Assembly (NCBI GenBank): GCA_902633335.1
Contig: CACPFY010000002.1
Location: forward strand, 62,001-126,000
Direction of reading: 5' to 3'
DNA length: 64,000 nucleotides
Source of the DNA: an uncultured Pelagibacteraceae bacterium
Lineage (GTDB): Bacteria > Pseudomonadota > Alphaproteobacteria > Pelagibacterales > Pelagibacteraceae
How positions within the stretch are numbered: the stretch's first letter is position 1; every line of letters starts with the position of its first letter. Of the stretch, positions 53,933 to 64,000 are shown in pieces. Below the pieces are notes generated by a model that saw nothing but the letters and a program-made list of their open reading frames with translations, was not told where the DNA came from and did no database searches. Made by a program: the position numbers and the translations under genes.

Positions 53933-54396
53933 ATCCTAAATTAATATTAATTTTTTTTTCAATTATCTTTTTAACTAGCTCTTGTTCTTATCAAAAAATG
54001 AATTCTATTGACCAAAAAAAATTTGATATCCAAGAATTTGAAGTAACTGGTGGAGCAAGAGAATCTTTTGTTTTACAAAAAAAGATACAAAGATTTTCTA
54101 ATAAAAATAGTCCGAATAAAATTAAAATTTTAGTAGATTTATCAAAAAGCAAGACAATTGAGGAAAAAAACATCCAGAATAAGGTGATTAAATACAATTT
54201 GTCATTGTCTGCAAATATTAAAATTATTGAACTAAACACTAACAAGGAGATTAAAAGAAATCTAACTTTTAGTGAAGTATATAATGTAAGTGATAGCTAT
54301 TCGGCTACTATAAATAATTCTAAAGAAGCAAATAATTCGTTGATAGACAAAATGGTAAATGAAATACTAGATCAGTTAAGAATTTATTATAGCTAA
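53929..54396 (+). CDS. lptE: LPS-assembly lipoprotein LptE-like
   Basis: Lipoprotein signal ([10 protein letters not shown]) and position between leuS and holA, as in many Proteobacteria. Confidence 0.7.
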   Translation: MNPKLILIFFSIIFLTSSCSYQKMNSIDQKKFDIQEFEVTGGARESFVLQKKIQRFSNKNSPNKIKILVDLSKSKTIEEKNIQNKVIKYNLSLSANIKIIELNTNKEIKRNLTFSEVYNVSDSYSATINNSKEANNSLIDKMVNEILDQLRIYYS

Positions 54397-54397
54397 A

Positions 54398-55399
54398 ATG
54401 ATATTTAAAAGTTTTGAAATAGAAAATAATATAGAAAAAATCCTGAAATTTAAGTTTATACTTCTATATGGTGAAAATATAGGTCTCAAAGAGATATTAA
54501 AAAAAAAAATTATCAACTACAGTAATGATGCAGATATAATAAACTTATATCAAGAAGATCTAACAAAAAACAAAAATGTGTTATTATCAGAAATTAAGAA
54601 TATTTCATTATTTGTACCAAAAAAAATTATTATCGTTAATCAAATAAATGAGAAATTTTTTTCTGAAGTAGAAGGCTTTCTTGATAGTAAAGAAAATGTA
54701 ACAATTATACTGATCGCAGATTTGTTAGACAAAAAATCAGAATTAAGAAATCTTTTTGAAAATGAAAGTAATTTGGCAGTGGTTCCATGCTATAACGATA
54801 ATGATATCACCTTAAGAAAATTGGTTCAGACTGAATTAAAAGATTTTAAGAATTTAAATTCTAATACATTAAATATGATATTAAGTTATTCAAATTCAAA
54901 TAGAAAAACTATTCTAAACAACTTAGAAAAAATTAAATCTTTTTTTGACAAAAAAGAATTGTCAGAAGAGAGTTTAGAAATATTATTAAATTCAGATAGG
55001 AATGAAATCTTTGAAAATATTAGGGATGCGGCACTAGACGGAAATAAAACGAAACTTAATCATCTCTTTAGTAGTTTTGCTTTCTCAAATGATGAGTCTT
55101 TTCTGTACTTAAACATAATCAACTATAGATTAACTAAACTTCTAGATATACATAAGCAAAATGTCAAAAATAATGATTTCAATGTTACAATGAGCAAAAT
55201 GAGGCCACCAATTTTCTGGAAAGATAAACCTGTGTTCCAGAGATTGTTAAAAAAGTGGGATATATCAAGCGTTATAGACGCTTTGAGATACTTAGGAGAA
55301 ATTGAGAGAAAATTAAGAAAAAATAGCAGTTTGAATAATTTAACAATGGTGAAAAACTCAATTACCAATATTTGTACTAATTCTTGGACTTATTTTTAA
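54398..55399 (+). CDS. holA: DNA polymerase III subunit delta
   Basis: FILLYGENIGLKEILKKKI; MRPPIFWKDKPVFQRLLKKWD; position after lptE. Confidence 0.82.
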   Translation: MIFKSFEIENNIEKILKFKFILLYGENIGLKEILKKKIINYSNDADIINLYQEDLTKNKNVLLSEIKNISLFVPKKIIIVNQINEKFFSEVEGFLDSKENVTIILIADLLDKKSELRNLFENESNLAVVPCYNDNDITLRKLVQTELKDFKNLNSNTLNMILSYSNSNRKTILNNLEKIKSFFDKKELSEESLEILLNSDRNEIFENIRDAALDGNKTKLNHLFSSFAFSNDESFLYLNIINYRLTKLLDIHKQNVKNNDFNVTMSKMRPPIFWKDKPVFQRLLKKWDISSVIDALRYLGEIERKLRKNSSLNNLTMVKNSITNICTNSWTYF

Positions 55400-56231
55400 G
55401 TAATCGAGAAATAAGTTCTAATTGATCTAAGTTTTTATATTCAATAGTTAATTTCCCAGAATTATTTTTTTTATTGCGAATGTTAACTTTGAGTCCTAAA
55501 GATCTTTCTATATCTCTTTGAGCATCAAAAACGTTTGGATCAACTGTAAAAGATTGGGATTTTCTTTTTTTTATACTTTCGATAGATCTTGCTGATAATT
55601 TTTTTGATACTATTTCTTCAGCAATACTAGATGCGTTCTGCATACCTATTAATGGTCTAGCTTGTCCTGCTGTCAATTCACCCTGCTCTAACATTGCAAT
55701 AATATCTTTTGGAAGATTTAATAATCGCAATGTATTGCTAATATGACTTCTGCTTCTAGACATCATATTAGCAATTTTATCTTGGTCATAACCAAACTCT
55801 TCGTTTAATCTTTTATACCCATTTGCTTCTTCAATAATATTTAAATCTTCTCTTTGAATGTTTTCAACAATAGCAACTTCTAAAGTTTCACTATCATTTA
55901 AATCTAAAATTATTATAGGTACTTTATGTAAACCAGCTTTTTGCGCAGCTAACCATCTTCTCTCACCTGCTACAATTTCATATGGTTCAGATGATGACTT
56001 ATTTTTCCGAACTGCAATTGGTTGAATAATTCCATTTTTTTTTATTGAATTAGATAATTCCTCTAGCTTACTTTCATCAAATATCGATCTGGGTTGATAT
56101 TTGTTTCTGGCTAATTCACCTATAAGAGCTTTTTGAACATTGTCCTCATTTTTGCTTGTATTTTCTAGCTTTTTTTGATCCCCAAACAAAGCTGATAACC
56201 CTTTTCCTAAACCTTTTTTTTTCGCGTTCAT
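55377..56231 (-). CDS. parB: Chromosome partitioning protein ParB
   Basis: KKGLGKGLSALFGD, NKYQPRSIFDESKLEELSNSIKKNGIIQPI, AGERRWLAAQKAGLHKVPIIILDL. Confidence 0.96.
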   Translation of the reverse strand: MNAKKKGLGKGLSALFGDQKKLENTSKNEDNVQKALIGELARNKYQPRSIFDESKLEELSNSIKKNGIIQPIAVRKNKSSSEPYEIVAGERRWLAAQKAGLHKVPIIILDLNDSETLEVAIVENIQREDLNIIEEANGYKRLNEEFGYDQDKIANMMSRSRSHISNTLRLLNLPKDIIAMLEQGELTAGQARPLIGMQNASSIAEEIVSKKLSARSIESIKKRKSQSFTVDPNVFDAQRDIERSLGLKVNIRNKKNNSGKLTIEYKNLDQLELISRLLKNKSKN

Positions 56232-57022
56232 GCTGCACTGCCTATTTTATTAGTTTGGCTTTTGAATTCTTCTGCTAGTTTAAAATATGCTTTACTTCCA
56301 CTACATGTCTTATCATATGTAACACATGGTTGACCGTGAGATGGAGCTTCGGACAATCTTACATTTCTGGGAATTACAGATTGGTATACTTTTTCTTTAA
56401 AATAATTTCTCGCTTCCTTATCAACCTGAGACGATAATTTATTTCTTTTATCAAACATAGTGAGTAAAATTCCTCTTACACTTAAAGATGGATTTAAATT
56501 TACTTTTATTCTATCTATTGTTTTTACAAGTTGTGTTATTCCCTCTAAAGCAAAAAATTCTGTTTGAAGTGGAACTAATATTTCATTTGCGGAGACTAAA
56601 GCCATTATCGTTAATAAACTTAATGATGGAGGACAATCTATAAAAATATTATCGTACTCATTTATTATTTCAGAATTGTTCTTCAGTATCTCTTTGAGTA
56701 TAAAAGCTCTATTTTCATCGTTAGCAGTTTCGACTTCTAATCCTGAAAGATTCACATTAGATCCAAAAATATCTAGGTTGCTAATATTTGTTTTCTGTAA
56801 ACCTTCTTTTAAATTTATTTTTTTAATAAGGAGATTATATATATTTTTATCATCATCATTATTTGACTTTCCTAGACCTGTTGTTGCATTTCCTTGAGGA
56901 TCTAAATCAATTACAAGATTATTTAGACCCAAAATGGACAAGGATGCTGCTAAATTTATAACAGTAGTGGTTTTTCCTACTCCGCCTTTTTGATTAATTA
57001 CTGCTATAATATTCGGTTTCAC
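56228..57022 (-). CDS. parA: Chromosome partitioning ATPase ParA
   Basis: IAVINQKGGVGKTTTVINLAASL; LDPQGNATTGLG; RNVRLSEAPSHGQP. Confidence 0.97.
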   Translation of the reverse strand: MKPNIIAVINQKGGVGKTTTVINLAASLSILGLNNLVIDLDPQGNATTGLGKSNNDDDKNIYNLLIKKINLKEGLQKTNISNLDIFGSNVNLSGLEVETANDENRAFILKEILKNNSEIINEYDNIFIDCPPSLSLLTIMALVSANEILVPLQTEFFALEGITQLVKTIDRIKVNLNPSLSVRGILLTMFDKRNKLSSQVDKEARNYFKEKVYQSVIPRNVRLSEAPSHGQPCVTYDKTCSGSKAYFKLAEEFKSQTNKIGSAA

Positions 57023-57027
57023 AAATT

Positions 57028-57648
57028 TTATTCTGCATTCAGAATAATTATTTTAGAATTATTATCTGTAATGCTATTTTCTAATCTATACTCATAATTT
57101 TTCATCTGGGAAGCTTTATTTATCTCTTGTTGTGCATTTTTTCCCTTCATAATGATAATTTTATGTTTTTTTACACAGTTTTCACGTGAAATATTCAATA
57201 TGTAGGGTATTTTCCGAAAAGCCCTACAGACTATATAATTAGATTGCACTTTAAGGGAATTCACATCACCGCATATAACTTTACACTTAAGACCCAATTT
57301 TTTTGTAATATTTGATAAAAAAGCAGATTTTAAGGGAGATTTCTCGAATAATTCCACGTGAAAATTATAATTTTGATAATAAACAGCTAAAATAATACCT
57401 GGAAAACCCCCTCCTGATCCAAGATCTGCTATCCCAGTACATTCTATATCATCTATAAATTTGATTAATTGTGCACTATCCAGAATGTGTCTAACCCAGA
57501 CCACATTTTCAGTACTTTTAGCGATTAAATTACGTTTTTTGTTGTAAATTAGGAGATTTTTAACAAAATCATCTAATTTTTTCATCTTAAGAGCGTCAAA
57601 TTTAAAGTTTTGAACTAGAATTCTTTTAGCATCAGTCTCAGTTATCAA
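57028..57648 (-). CDS. rsmG: 16S rRNA (guanine-N7)-methyltransferase
   Basis: [32 protein letters not shown]; position between parA and mnmG. Confidence 0.93.
   Translation of the reverse strand: MITETDAKRILVQNFKFDALKMKKLDDFVKNLLIYNKKRNLIAKSTENVVWVRHILDSAQLIKFIDDIECTGIADLGSGGGFPGIILAVYYQNYNFHVELFEKSPLKSAFLSNITKKLGLKCKVICGDVNSLKVQSNYIVCRAFRKIPYILNISRENCVKKHKIIIMKGKNAQQEINKASQMKNYEYRLENSITDNNSKIIILNAE
57180..57191. promoter_or_regulatory. parS-like site 1
   Basis: TTTCACGTGAAA, full 12-bp palindromic core of the parS consensus TGTTTCACGTGAAACA; 13/16 overall. Confidence 0.65.
57352..57363. promoter_or_regulatory. parS-like site 2 (weaker)
   Basis: TTCCACGTGAAA, 11/12 to the parS core; 11/16 overall. 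Confidence 0.4.
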
Positions 57649-59513
57649 GCTGAGATCCTTTTATTTTTAGATTTTATGTAACCTAGCAGTATTATAGCAG
57701 CAGCTGGAGTTACTCCATCAATTCTTAAAGCCTGACCCAACGTTTTAGGTCTCACTTTCTTTAACTTTGATTTAACCTCATTTGAAAGACCACTAAAGAT
57801 ATCATAATCAATCTTGTCAGGAATTTTTATACCTTCATCTTTTTTAAAAGCAGCTATATCATGAGACTGTCTTTTAAGATATCCAGAATAATGAGCATCG
57901 ATTTCAACTTGATCATCAAAACTAACTCCAAACGATGGTAACGTAGGCCATATCTGCCTTATTTTTGCCATATTTAAATTTCGCTGAGCCATTAGCTCAA
58001 TACCAGATCTTTTCACGCCATCTTGAGCAATTTTAATTTCATACTTACTCGCTTCATTAGGAGATATTAAATTTGAATGAAGATAATCTAAAATTTGTGT
58101 TAATTTTTTTTGTTTATCTAAAAATATTTTGGTTCTGTACTTTCCCACACAATTAATTTTAATACCTAATGGAGTTAACCTTTGATCTGCATTATCTGCT
58201 CTTAAAGATAATCTATATTCTGCTCTAGATGTAAACATGCGATATGGCTCTGATACACCTTTAGTAATTAAGTCATCTATCATCACTCCAATATAAGACT
58301 CGGATCTATCTAAAATAAATTCTTCTTTTTTTAAAATTTTAAGAGCAGCATTTATACCGGCAATTAGTCCCTGAGCAGCAGCTTCTTCATAACCAGTAGT
58401 TCCATTAATTTGTCCTGCAAGAAATAGCGACTTAATTTTTTTTGTCTCTAAAGTCGGATTTAGCTCTCTAGGATCTACATAATCGTACTCTATGGCGTAA
58501 CCAGCCCTTTTCATTTTAACGGTCTCTAAACCCTTGATTTTACTCAATATTTTGAGTTGGACCTCCTCTGGTAAAGATGTAGATATACCATTTGGGTAAA
58601 CAGTATTGTCCTTTAATCCTTCTGGTTCTAAGAAGATTTGATGTTTTTGTTTTTCTTTAAACTTAACAATCTTATCTTCAATGGATGGACAATATCTTGG
58701 TCCAACGCCTTTAATGTTACCAGAATACATCGCACTTCGATTAATATTATCACTAATAATTTTATGAACCTCATCATTTGTATATGTCATGCCACAAGAA
58801 ATTTGTTTGTTTTCTAGTTTAGACGTTAAGAAAGAAAAAAAGTAAGGATCATTATCGGCTGGCTGCATTTCTAAATCATCATAATTAATTGTAGACCCAT
58901 CCAGCCTAGGAGGTGTTCCAGTTTTAAGTCTACCTATTTTCATTTTGAATTTAGCAAGTTGTTCGCTTAGACCGGTAGATGGTTTTTCGTCGTATCTACC
59001 AGCAGGGATTTGAGTTTCACCAATATGTATTAATCCATTTAAAAATGTTCCAGTCGTCAAAATGAGTTCATTACATCTGATCTCATTACCACTCTGACAT
59101 AAGAATCCTTCGACCTGATTATTATTAAACAAAAATTGAACTACTGGATCAGCTATTACAGTTAAATTTTTATAATTTAATAAAATTTTTTGCATGTACT
59201 CTTTATAAAGCGCCCTATCTGATTGAGTTCGCGGTCCTCTAACTGCTGGACCTCTGCTTCTGTTCAATAATCGGAACTGAATACCTGATTTATCAGAGAC
59301 CACACCCATCACACCATCAAGTGCATCAATTTCACGAACCAAATGGCCTTTACCTAGTCCGCCTATGGCTGGATTACACGACATCTCACCAATAGTCTCA
59401 ATTTTATGTGTAAAAAGTGCAGTATTGACGCCCATTCTAGCGGATGCCGCAGCAGCCTCGCATCCCGCATGTCCACCACCTATAACTACTACATCATAGC
59501 TTTCTTTAGTCAT
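57645..59513 (-). CDS. mnmG: tRNA uridine 5-carboxymethylaminomethyl modification enzyme MnmG
   Basis: [44 protein letters not shown]. Confidence 0.97.
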   Translation of the reverse strand: MTKESYDVVVIGGGHAGCEAAAASARMGVNTALFTHKIETIGEMSCNPAIGGLGKGHLVREIDALDGVMGVVSDKSGIQFRLLNRSRGPAVRGPRTQSDRALYKEYMQKILLNYKNLTVIADPVVQFLFNNNQVEGFLCQSGNEIRCNELILTTGTFLNGLIHIGETQIPAGRYDEKPSTGLSEQLAKFKMKIGRLKTGTPPRLDGSTINYDDLEMQPADNDPYFFSFLTSKLENKQISCGMTYTNDEVHKIISDNINRSAMYSGNIKGVGPRYCPSIEDKIVKFKEKQKHQIFLEPEGLKDNTVYPNGISTSLPEEVQLKILSKIKGLETVKMKRAGYAIEYDYVDPRELNPTLETKKIKSLFLAGQINGTTGYEEAAAQGLIAGINAALKILKKEEFILDRSESYIGVMIDDLITKGVSEPYRMFTSRAEYRLSLRADNADQRLTPLGIKINCVGKYRTKIFLDKQKKLTQILDYLHSNLISPNEASKYEIKIAQDGVKRSGIELMAQRNLNMAKIRQIWPTLPSFGVSFDDQVEIDAHYSGYLKRQSHDIAAFKKDEGIKIPDKIDYDIFSGLSNEVKSKLKKVRPKTLGQALRIDGVTPAAAIILLGYIKSKNKRISA

Positions 59514-59555
59514 GAGGTGAATGTAACGCTCTTAATTAATAATACAAGAGCTATT

Positions 59556-60884
59556 TTATTTGCCTATACAGAAGTCCTTAAATATAGATCCAAGTATTTC
59601 TTCTACGTCTACCTTGCCAACTATACTACCAAGGTGTCGTGTAGCCATTCTTAGATCTTCAGCAGCTAATTCTAAGTCTTTGTTTTGATCTTTCTTTAGA
59701 AACTTATCAATCTCTTTCAAACACTCATTTAGCTTAACTCTATGTCTCTCTCTTGTAATTAAAGTACTGTTATTTGATGAAAATTTTTTATTAAGTTTTT
59801 GTTTGATTAAATTTATTAACTTATCAATATTTTTATTATCTTTTACAGATGCTAGTACAGCATCTACATCAAATTTATGGTTTTCTTTAGCTTGAACATC
59901 AGATTTATTTAGTAAAACTATTGAGTCTTTATTAATCATAGACCTTATTTTGTCGCTAATTATTTTGTTTGAATTATCAATTACTACAATATTTAAATCG
60001 GCTTCTTTAAATTTACTTAACGCTAATGATATTCCCTTTTTTTCAACATCATTTTTTGCTTCTCTGATTCCAGCTGTATCTGCGAGAATAACTGGATAAC
60101 CATCTAAATTTAGATAGGTCTCAATGACATCTCTAGTTGTTCCAGCTTCATCAGAGACTATTGCTGCATCTCTTTTTGATAATAAATTTAATAAAGATGA
60201 TTTTCCAACATTGGTTTCGCCAACAATTGATACTCGGAATCCGTCTCTGATTTTTTCACCTACTTTATTATCATTAATAATTTTACTTATATCACTGTGT
60301 ATCGATTTAATTGATTTATGGGCTTCTTTTAGGACATTTTCAGGAAGGTCATCCTCAGCAAAATCAATTTTAGCCTCAATAAAAGAAAGTGACTTTATCA
60401 ATTTTGATCTTAAATCATCGTAATATTTGGAAACATGTCCATTAACTAAATTTACTGCTTGTTTTCTTTGTAGTTCGGTTTCAGAGTGTATTAGATCCCC
60501 AATACTCTCAGCTTTTAATAGGTCAATTTTATTATTATGAAAAGCTATTTTTGTAAATTCGCCAGGTTCTGCCATTCTGCAATTTTTTTGATTTGATAAT
60601 ACTTTTAAAAAATAGCTAATAATTGCGTTGCTTCCATGAACATGGAATTCCGCTAGGTCGTCACCTGTAAAACTATTTGGTTTTGGAAACCATAAGATTA
60701 AAGCTTCAGGATCAATAATAGTGCCATTACTTGGGTCAAAAAATTTACAGAGGTTTATCTCATTTTCTTTAATCTTCTTTTCTTTTGAAATAAGCTTACA
60801 AATACTTAAAGTATCAGGGCCTGACATTCTAATTATAGCTATACCGCATGGCCCTCTACCAGAGGACAAAGCAAAAATATTCAT
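59556..60884 (-). CDS. mnmE: tRNA modification GTPase MnmE
   Basis: IFALSSGRGPCGIAIIRMSG; VSIVGETNVGKSSLLNLLSKRDAAIVSDEAGTTRDVIE; C-terminal CIGK. Confidence 0.97.
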   Translation of the reverse strand: MNIFALSSGRGPCGIAIIRMSGPDTLSICKLISKEKKIKENEINLCKFFDPSNGTIIDPEALILWFPKPNSFTGDDLAEFHVHGSNAIISYFLKVLSNQKNCRMAEPGEFTKIAFHNNKIDLLKAESIGDLIHSETELQRKQAVNLVNGHVSKYYDDLRSKLIKSLSFIEAKIDFAEDDLPENVLKEAHKSIKSIHSDISKIINDNKVGEKIRDGFRVSIVGETNVGKSSLLNLLSKRDAAIVSDEAGTTRDVIETYLNLDGYPVILADTAGIREAKNDVEKKGISLALSKFKEADLNIVVIDNSNKIISDKIRSMINKDSIVLLNKSDVQAKENHKFDVDAVLASVKDNKNIDKLINLIKQKLNKKFSSNNSTLITRERHRVKLNECLKEIDKFLKKDQNKDLELAAEDLRMATRHLGSIVGKVDVEEILGSIFKDFCIGK

Positions 60885-62014
60885 TAGCTTAAACCTAGGT
60901 TTGCAACTCTTTTAGTAATTTTTTTTAATAATGTTGATTTAGAAAAATTATTTAAAATATTTTCTTTTATTGGATCTAAATATTTATTGCTCTTAAAAAA
61001 ATTTCTTGTTGTATCTATTCCTAGTCCCATTAGTAAGTTTTCTGGTTTCCTGCTATCTGATAAATCTTTTGGAATATTAGAACCTTTTATAGTTAAACCC
61101 AATCGAAGATTTTTAGAAACAAGTTCATTCAATTTTTCAATATCTCTTAAGATTAAATTAAATCCTTGTCCTGCTAAAGGGTGAACTACGTGTAATCCAT
61201 CTCCTAATATTATTGCATTTTTTTTATAATAGTTTTTTTTTAATGATAACTTTAAAGGATAACTTTGAATATTTCCTAAGGATATTTTATTTGTTTTTAA
61301 CAAATTTGATACTCTCGTTTTTAGATAGTTAGTAATGTTTTCTTTATTTTTTATAAAATATTTATCTTCAATACTCCATACCACTGAAAACTTGTTTTTG
61401 TTATAGGGTAGTATTGCAAGAGGTCCTTCCTTCAAAAAAAACTGTTGAGCTCCAATATCTTTAATCTGATGTTTTACAGAACAAGTTACAGAGTGCTCTT
61501 TGTAATTTTTTTGGATTTCCCTGTTGCTACTTATCTTTTTATAAATTGGAGAGTTTGAGCCCAAACATAAAACTAATAAATCATAAGATTTTGAAGAAAG
61601 ATTAGTAAAGATTTTATTTTCCGCTAGATCAATTGATTTTATTGTTTTTTTTTGAATTTTAATTTTAGTTTTTTTCAATAATTTAGATAAATGTTCTTTG
61701 GTCAATCTGTTTTCAAAAAAGAACATTAAATTCTTATTTTCATCGAAATTTAAAAAATTTTTTATCTGATTATTTTTTTCAAAAAAAAGATTAATTTTTT
61801 TTACAGGATAAAATAACTTTAAGTTGATATTTTTTATCGTAGATTTTAAAAATTCCATATTTTTCTCAGATATTGCTGTAACTCTTAAATCTTTGTTTTT
61901 AGAAGTATGATTTTCAAGTATTAAATCTATATCCAATCCTCTTTCACTTAAAACAAGAGCAGATATCAGACCAGTTAAACCGCCACCTACAATGCATATT
62001 TTATGTTTTTTCAT
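60884..62014 (-). CDS. UbiH/UbiF-family FAD-dependent hydroxylase
   Basis: KICIVGGGLTGLISALVLSERGLDIDLI; AIILGDGLHVVHPLAGQGFNLILRDIEKL. Confidence 0.9.
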   Translation of the reverse strand: MKKHKICIVGGGLTGLISALVLSERGLDIDLILENHTSKNKDLRVTAISEKNMEFLKSTIKNINLKLFYPVKKINLFFEKNNQIKNFLNFDENKNLMFFFENRLTKEHLSKLLKKTKIKIQKKTIKSIDLAENKIFTNLSSKSYDLLVLCLGSNSPIYKKISSNREIQKNYKEHSVTCSVKHQIKDIGAQQFFLKEGPLAILPYNKNKFSVVWSIEDKYFIKNKENITNYLKTRVSNLLKTNKISLGNIQSYPLKLSLKKNYYKKNAIILGDGLHVVHPLAGQGFNLILRDIEKLNELVSKNLRLGLTIKGSNIPKDLSDSRKPENLLMGLGIDTTRNFFKSNKYLDPIKENILNNFSKSTLLKKITKRVANLGLS

Positions 62015-62048
62015 AATAATGATAAAAAGTAAGTATTACGATTCGATA

Positions 62049-64000
62049 TGAATACAAACTTTTTAAATAGTTTAACAAATTTTTTAAAAAAACGAACCTT
62101 TGAGTTCGTTGGATTGATCCTAATTTCATTAGGAATAGCTTTAACAATTTCGTTCGCGACTTATTCTCCATCAGATCCTTCATTAATATATGGTCAATCT
62201 AGCTCAAATATAAAAAATTTCTTTGGGATATATGGAAGCAAGGTTTCAGATTTTTTGTTACAGAGTTTTGGTTTAATCTCATTTTTAATACTAGCTACTT
62301 TAATTTCATGGGGCTTAAAATTATTTATTGAAAAAGAGTTAAAAAATTTTATTTACAAATTATTTTTTTTAACTTTGTGTCTAATTTTTGGATCTACATT
62401 TTTACATATAACATTTAATAATTCTTTTTGGCTTCTTGATAATGGTAACTCAGGTTTTGTCGGAGAACTGGTATATAATTTTATATACCAATACACTCCA
62501 TTAATTGAAAATCAGTATACAAGTTTTGCTCTGATTGCTTTAACAATACTATTTTTTATTCTTAGCTCTGACATCAATTTAAAAAAAATTGTTTCAAATC
62601 TATTTTCATTTTCTTCTAGTAAAAAAAATACAGTTAACGAGAATGAAAATAGTGAGATAGTGTCAGAAAATATAGTGCATGATGAACAAAAAGAAACTCA
62701 ACAAAGTTTTTTCTTTGCTAAAGACCAGACAAAAACTTTAGAAAAGTCAAAAAAATTTCAACTACCATCGATTGATTTGCTAGAAAAAAATAGTTCAAAA
62801 TTATCTCCTCAGGAAATGAATAAAAATAGACCTGACGGAAAATTTATGGAAGGAATTTTACAAGACTTTGGAATTAATGGACAAATACAGAAAATTAATA
62901 ATGGACCAGTTGTAAGTTTATACGAGTTCGAACCTGCTGCTGGTGTTAAAGTTTCGAAAATTGTAAACCTATCTGATGACCTAGCAAGAAACACGAGCTC
63001 GACTTCAGCAAGAGTTGCGGTAATCCCCGGTAAAAATACTGTTGGAATAGAAATACCTAATGAAAAAAGAGAAGGAGTGTTTTTAAGAGAAATTATATCA
63101 AACGAGCGTTTTAAAAGTCGTGATTTAAAATTACCTATAGCTTTAGGGAAAAGTATTTCAGGGACTCCAATAATAGGTGATTTAACTTCAATGCCTCATT
63201 TATTAATTGCAGGTACAACAGGGTCTGGTAAATCTGTTTGTGTAAATACAATAATAACATCTTTGTTATACAAATTAAGTCCTGAGCTTTGTAAATTGAT
63301 TTTAATTGATCCAAAAATGCTAGAACTTTCTGCTTATGAAGGAATACCTCATTTATTATCTCCTGTAATTACTGATGCAAAAAAAGCCACTTCTGCTCTT
63401 GGTTGGACGGTTAAAGAAATGAACAATAGGTATAAACTTATGTCAAAAGTCGGAGTGAGAAATATTGATGGGTATAATGAAAAACACAAATTAAAAATGC
63501 CCTATATTGTTGTTGTGGTTGATGAAATGTCTGATCTTATGCTGGTGGCTGGAAAAGAAATTGAAAATTACATTCAAAAGTTATCTCAAATGGCACGAGC
63601 AGCTGGAATTCATATCATTATGGCAACTCAAAGACCTAGCGTTGATGTAATTACTGGGACCATTAAAGCTAATTTTCCAACAAGAGTTTCATTTCAGGTA
63701 AGCTCAAAAATAGACAGCAGAACAATATTAGGAGAACAAGGAGCAGAGCAATTGTTGGGTAAAGGAGATATGCTTTTTATGTCGTCTGCAAATAGAATTA
63801 TAAGAATTCATGGACCATATGTTTCAGAAAAAGAGATAGAAAAGATAAGTAGTGTTTTGCGCGCTCAAGGAGAACCAGATTATATTGAAGATATTACAGC
63901 TGGTTCTAGCACTACAGAACATAATAGTGATGTTTTAGATGGGGAAGAGGATAAACTTTATAACGAAGCAATAAATATTGTAAAATCTGAGGGAAAAGCT
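62049..64000 (+). CDS. ftsK: DNA translocase FtsK, 3' end beyond window
   Basis: Hand translation from ATG 62049: MNTNFLNSLTNFLKKRTFEFVGLILISLG... TM region, then HLLIAGTTGSGKSVCVNTII, IDPKMLELSAYEGIPHLL, MARAAGIHIIMATQRPSVDVITG. Confidence 0.96.

Noticed and set aside
62001-62183. Minus-strand 60-aa ORF at 62001-62183
   Set aside because: Antisense to the ftsK N-terminus, overlaps the ubiH-like start, no support.

Overview
AT-rich, gene-dense chromosomal segment with very short or absent intergenic spacers. It looks like a streamlined marine alphaproteobacterium of the SAR11/Pelagibacterales type; that taxonomy is an inference from composition, gene order and the porin type. About 50 protein-coding genes are recognisable: gyrB(partial)-dnaN-dnaA, rpsT, mutM, ubiE-ubiB-coaBC, katG-irr, fabA-fabB-fabI, metK-nusA-infB-rbfA-rpsO-pnp, lnt-ybeY-phoH-miaB-fur, trpS-murJ, maeB, grpE-dnaK-dnaJ-dapB-nth, a major porin, leuS-lptE-holA, parB-parA-rsmG-mnmG-mnmE-ubiH and ftsK(partial). 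I saw no tRNA, rRNA, CRISPR array, transposon, prophage or obvious defence island. Most of the window is ordinary housekeeping sequence, and I found no convincing new multi-gene system. The points most worth a second look are: (1) infB is split by a one-base frameshift in an A6 run; (2) an unlisted 40-aa ORF overlaps the stop of an atypical response regulator and matches the ArfA ribosome-rescue signature KKGKGS(F/Y)xRK; (3) a promoter plus intrinsic terminator lies directly in front of the nusA Shine-Dalgarno; (4) a 27-bp dyad resembling the Irr ICE motif sits upstream of katG; (5) two parS-like sites lie inside rsmG next to parAB; (6) a near-consensus sigma-32 promoter precedes dnaK; (7) two divergent gene pairs have touching or overlapping start codons.
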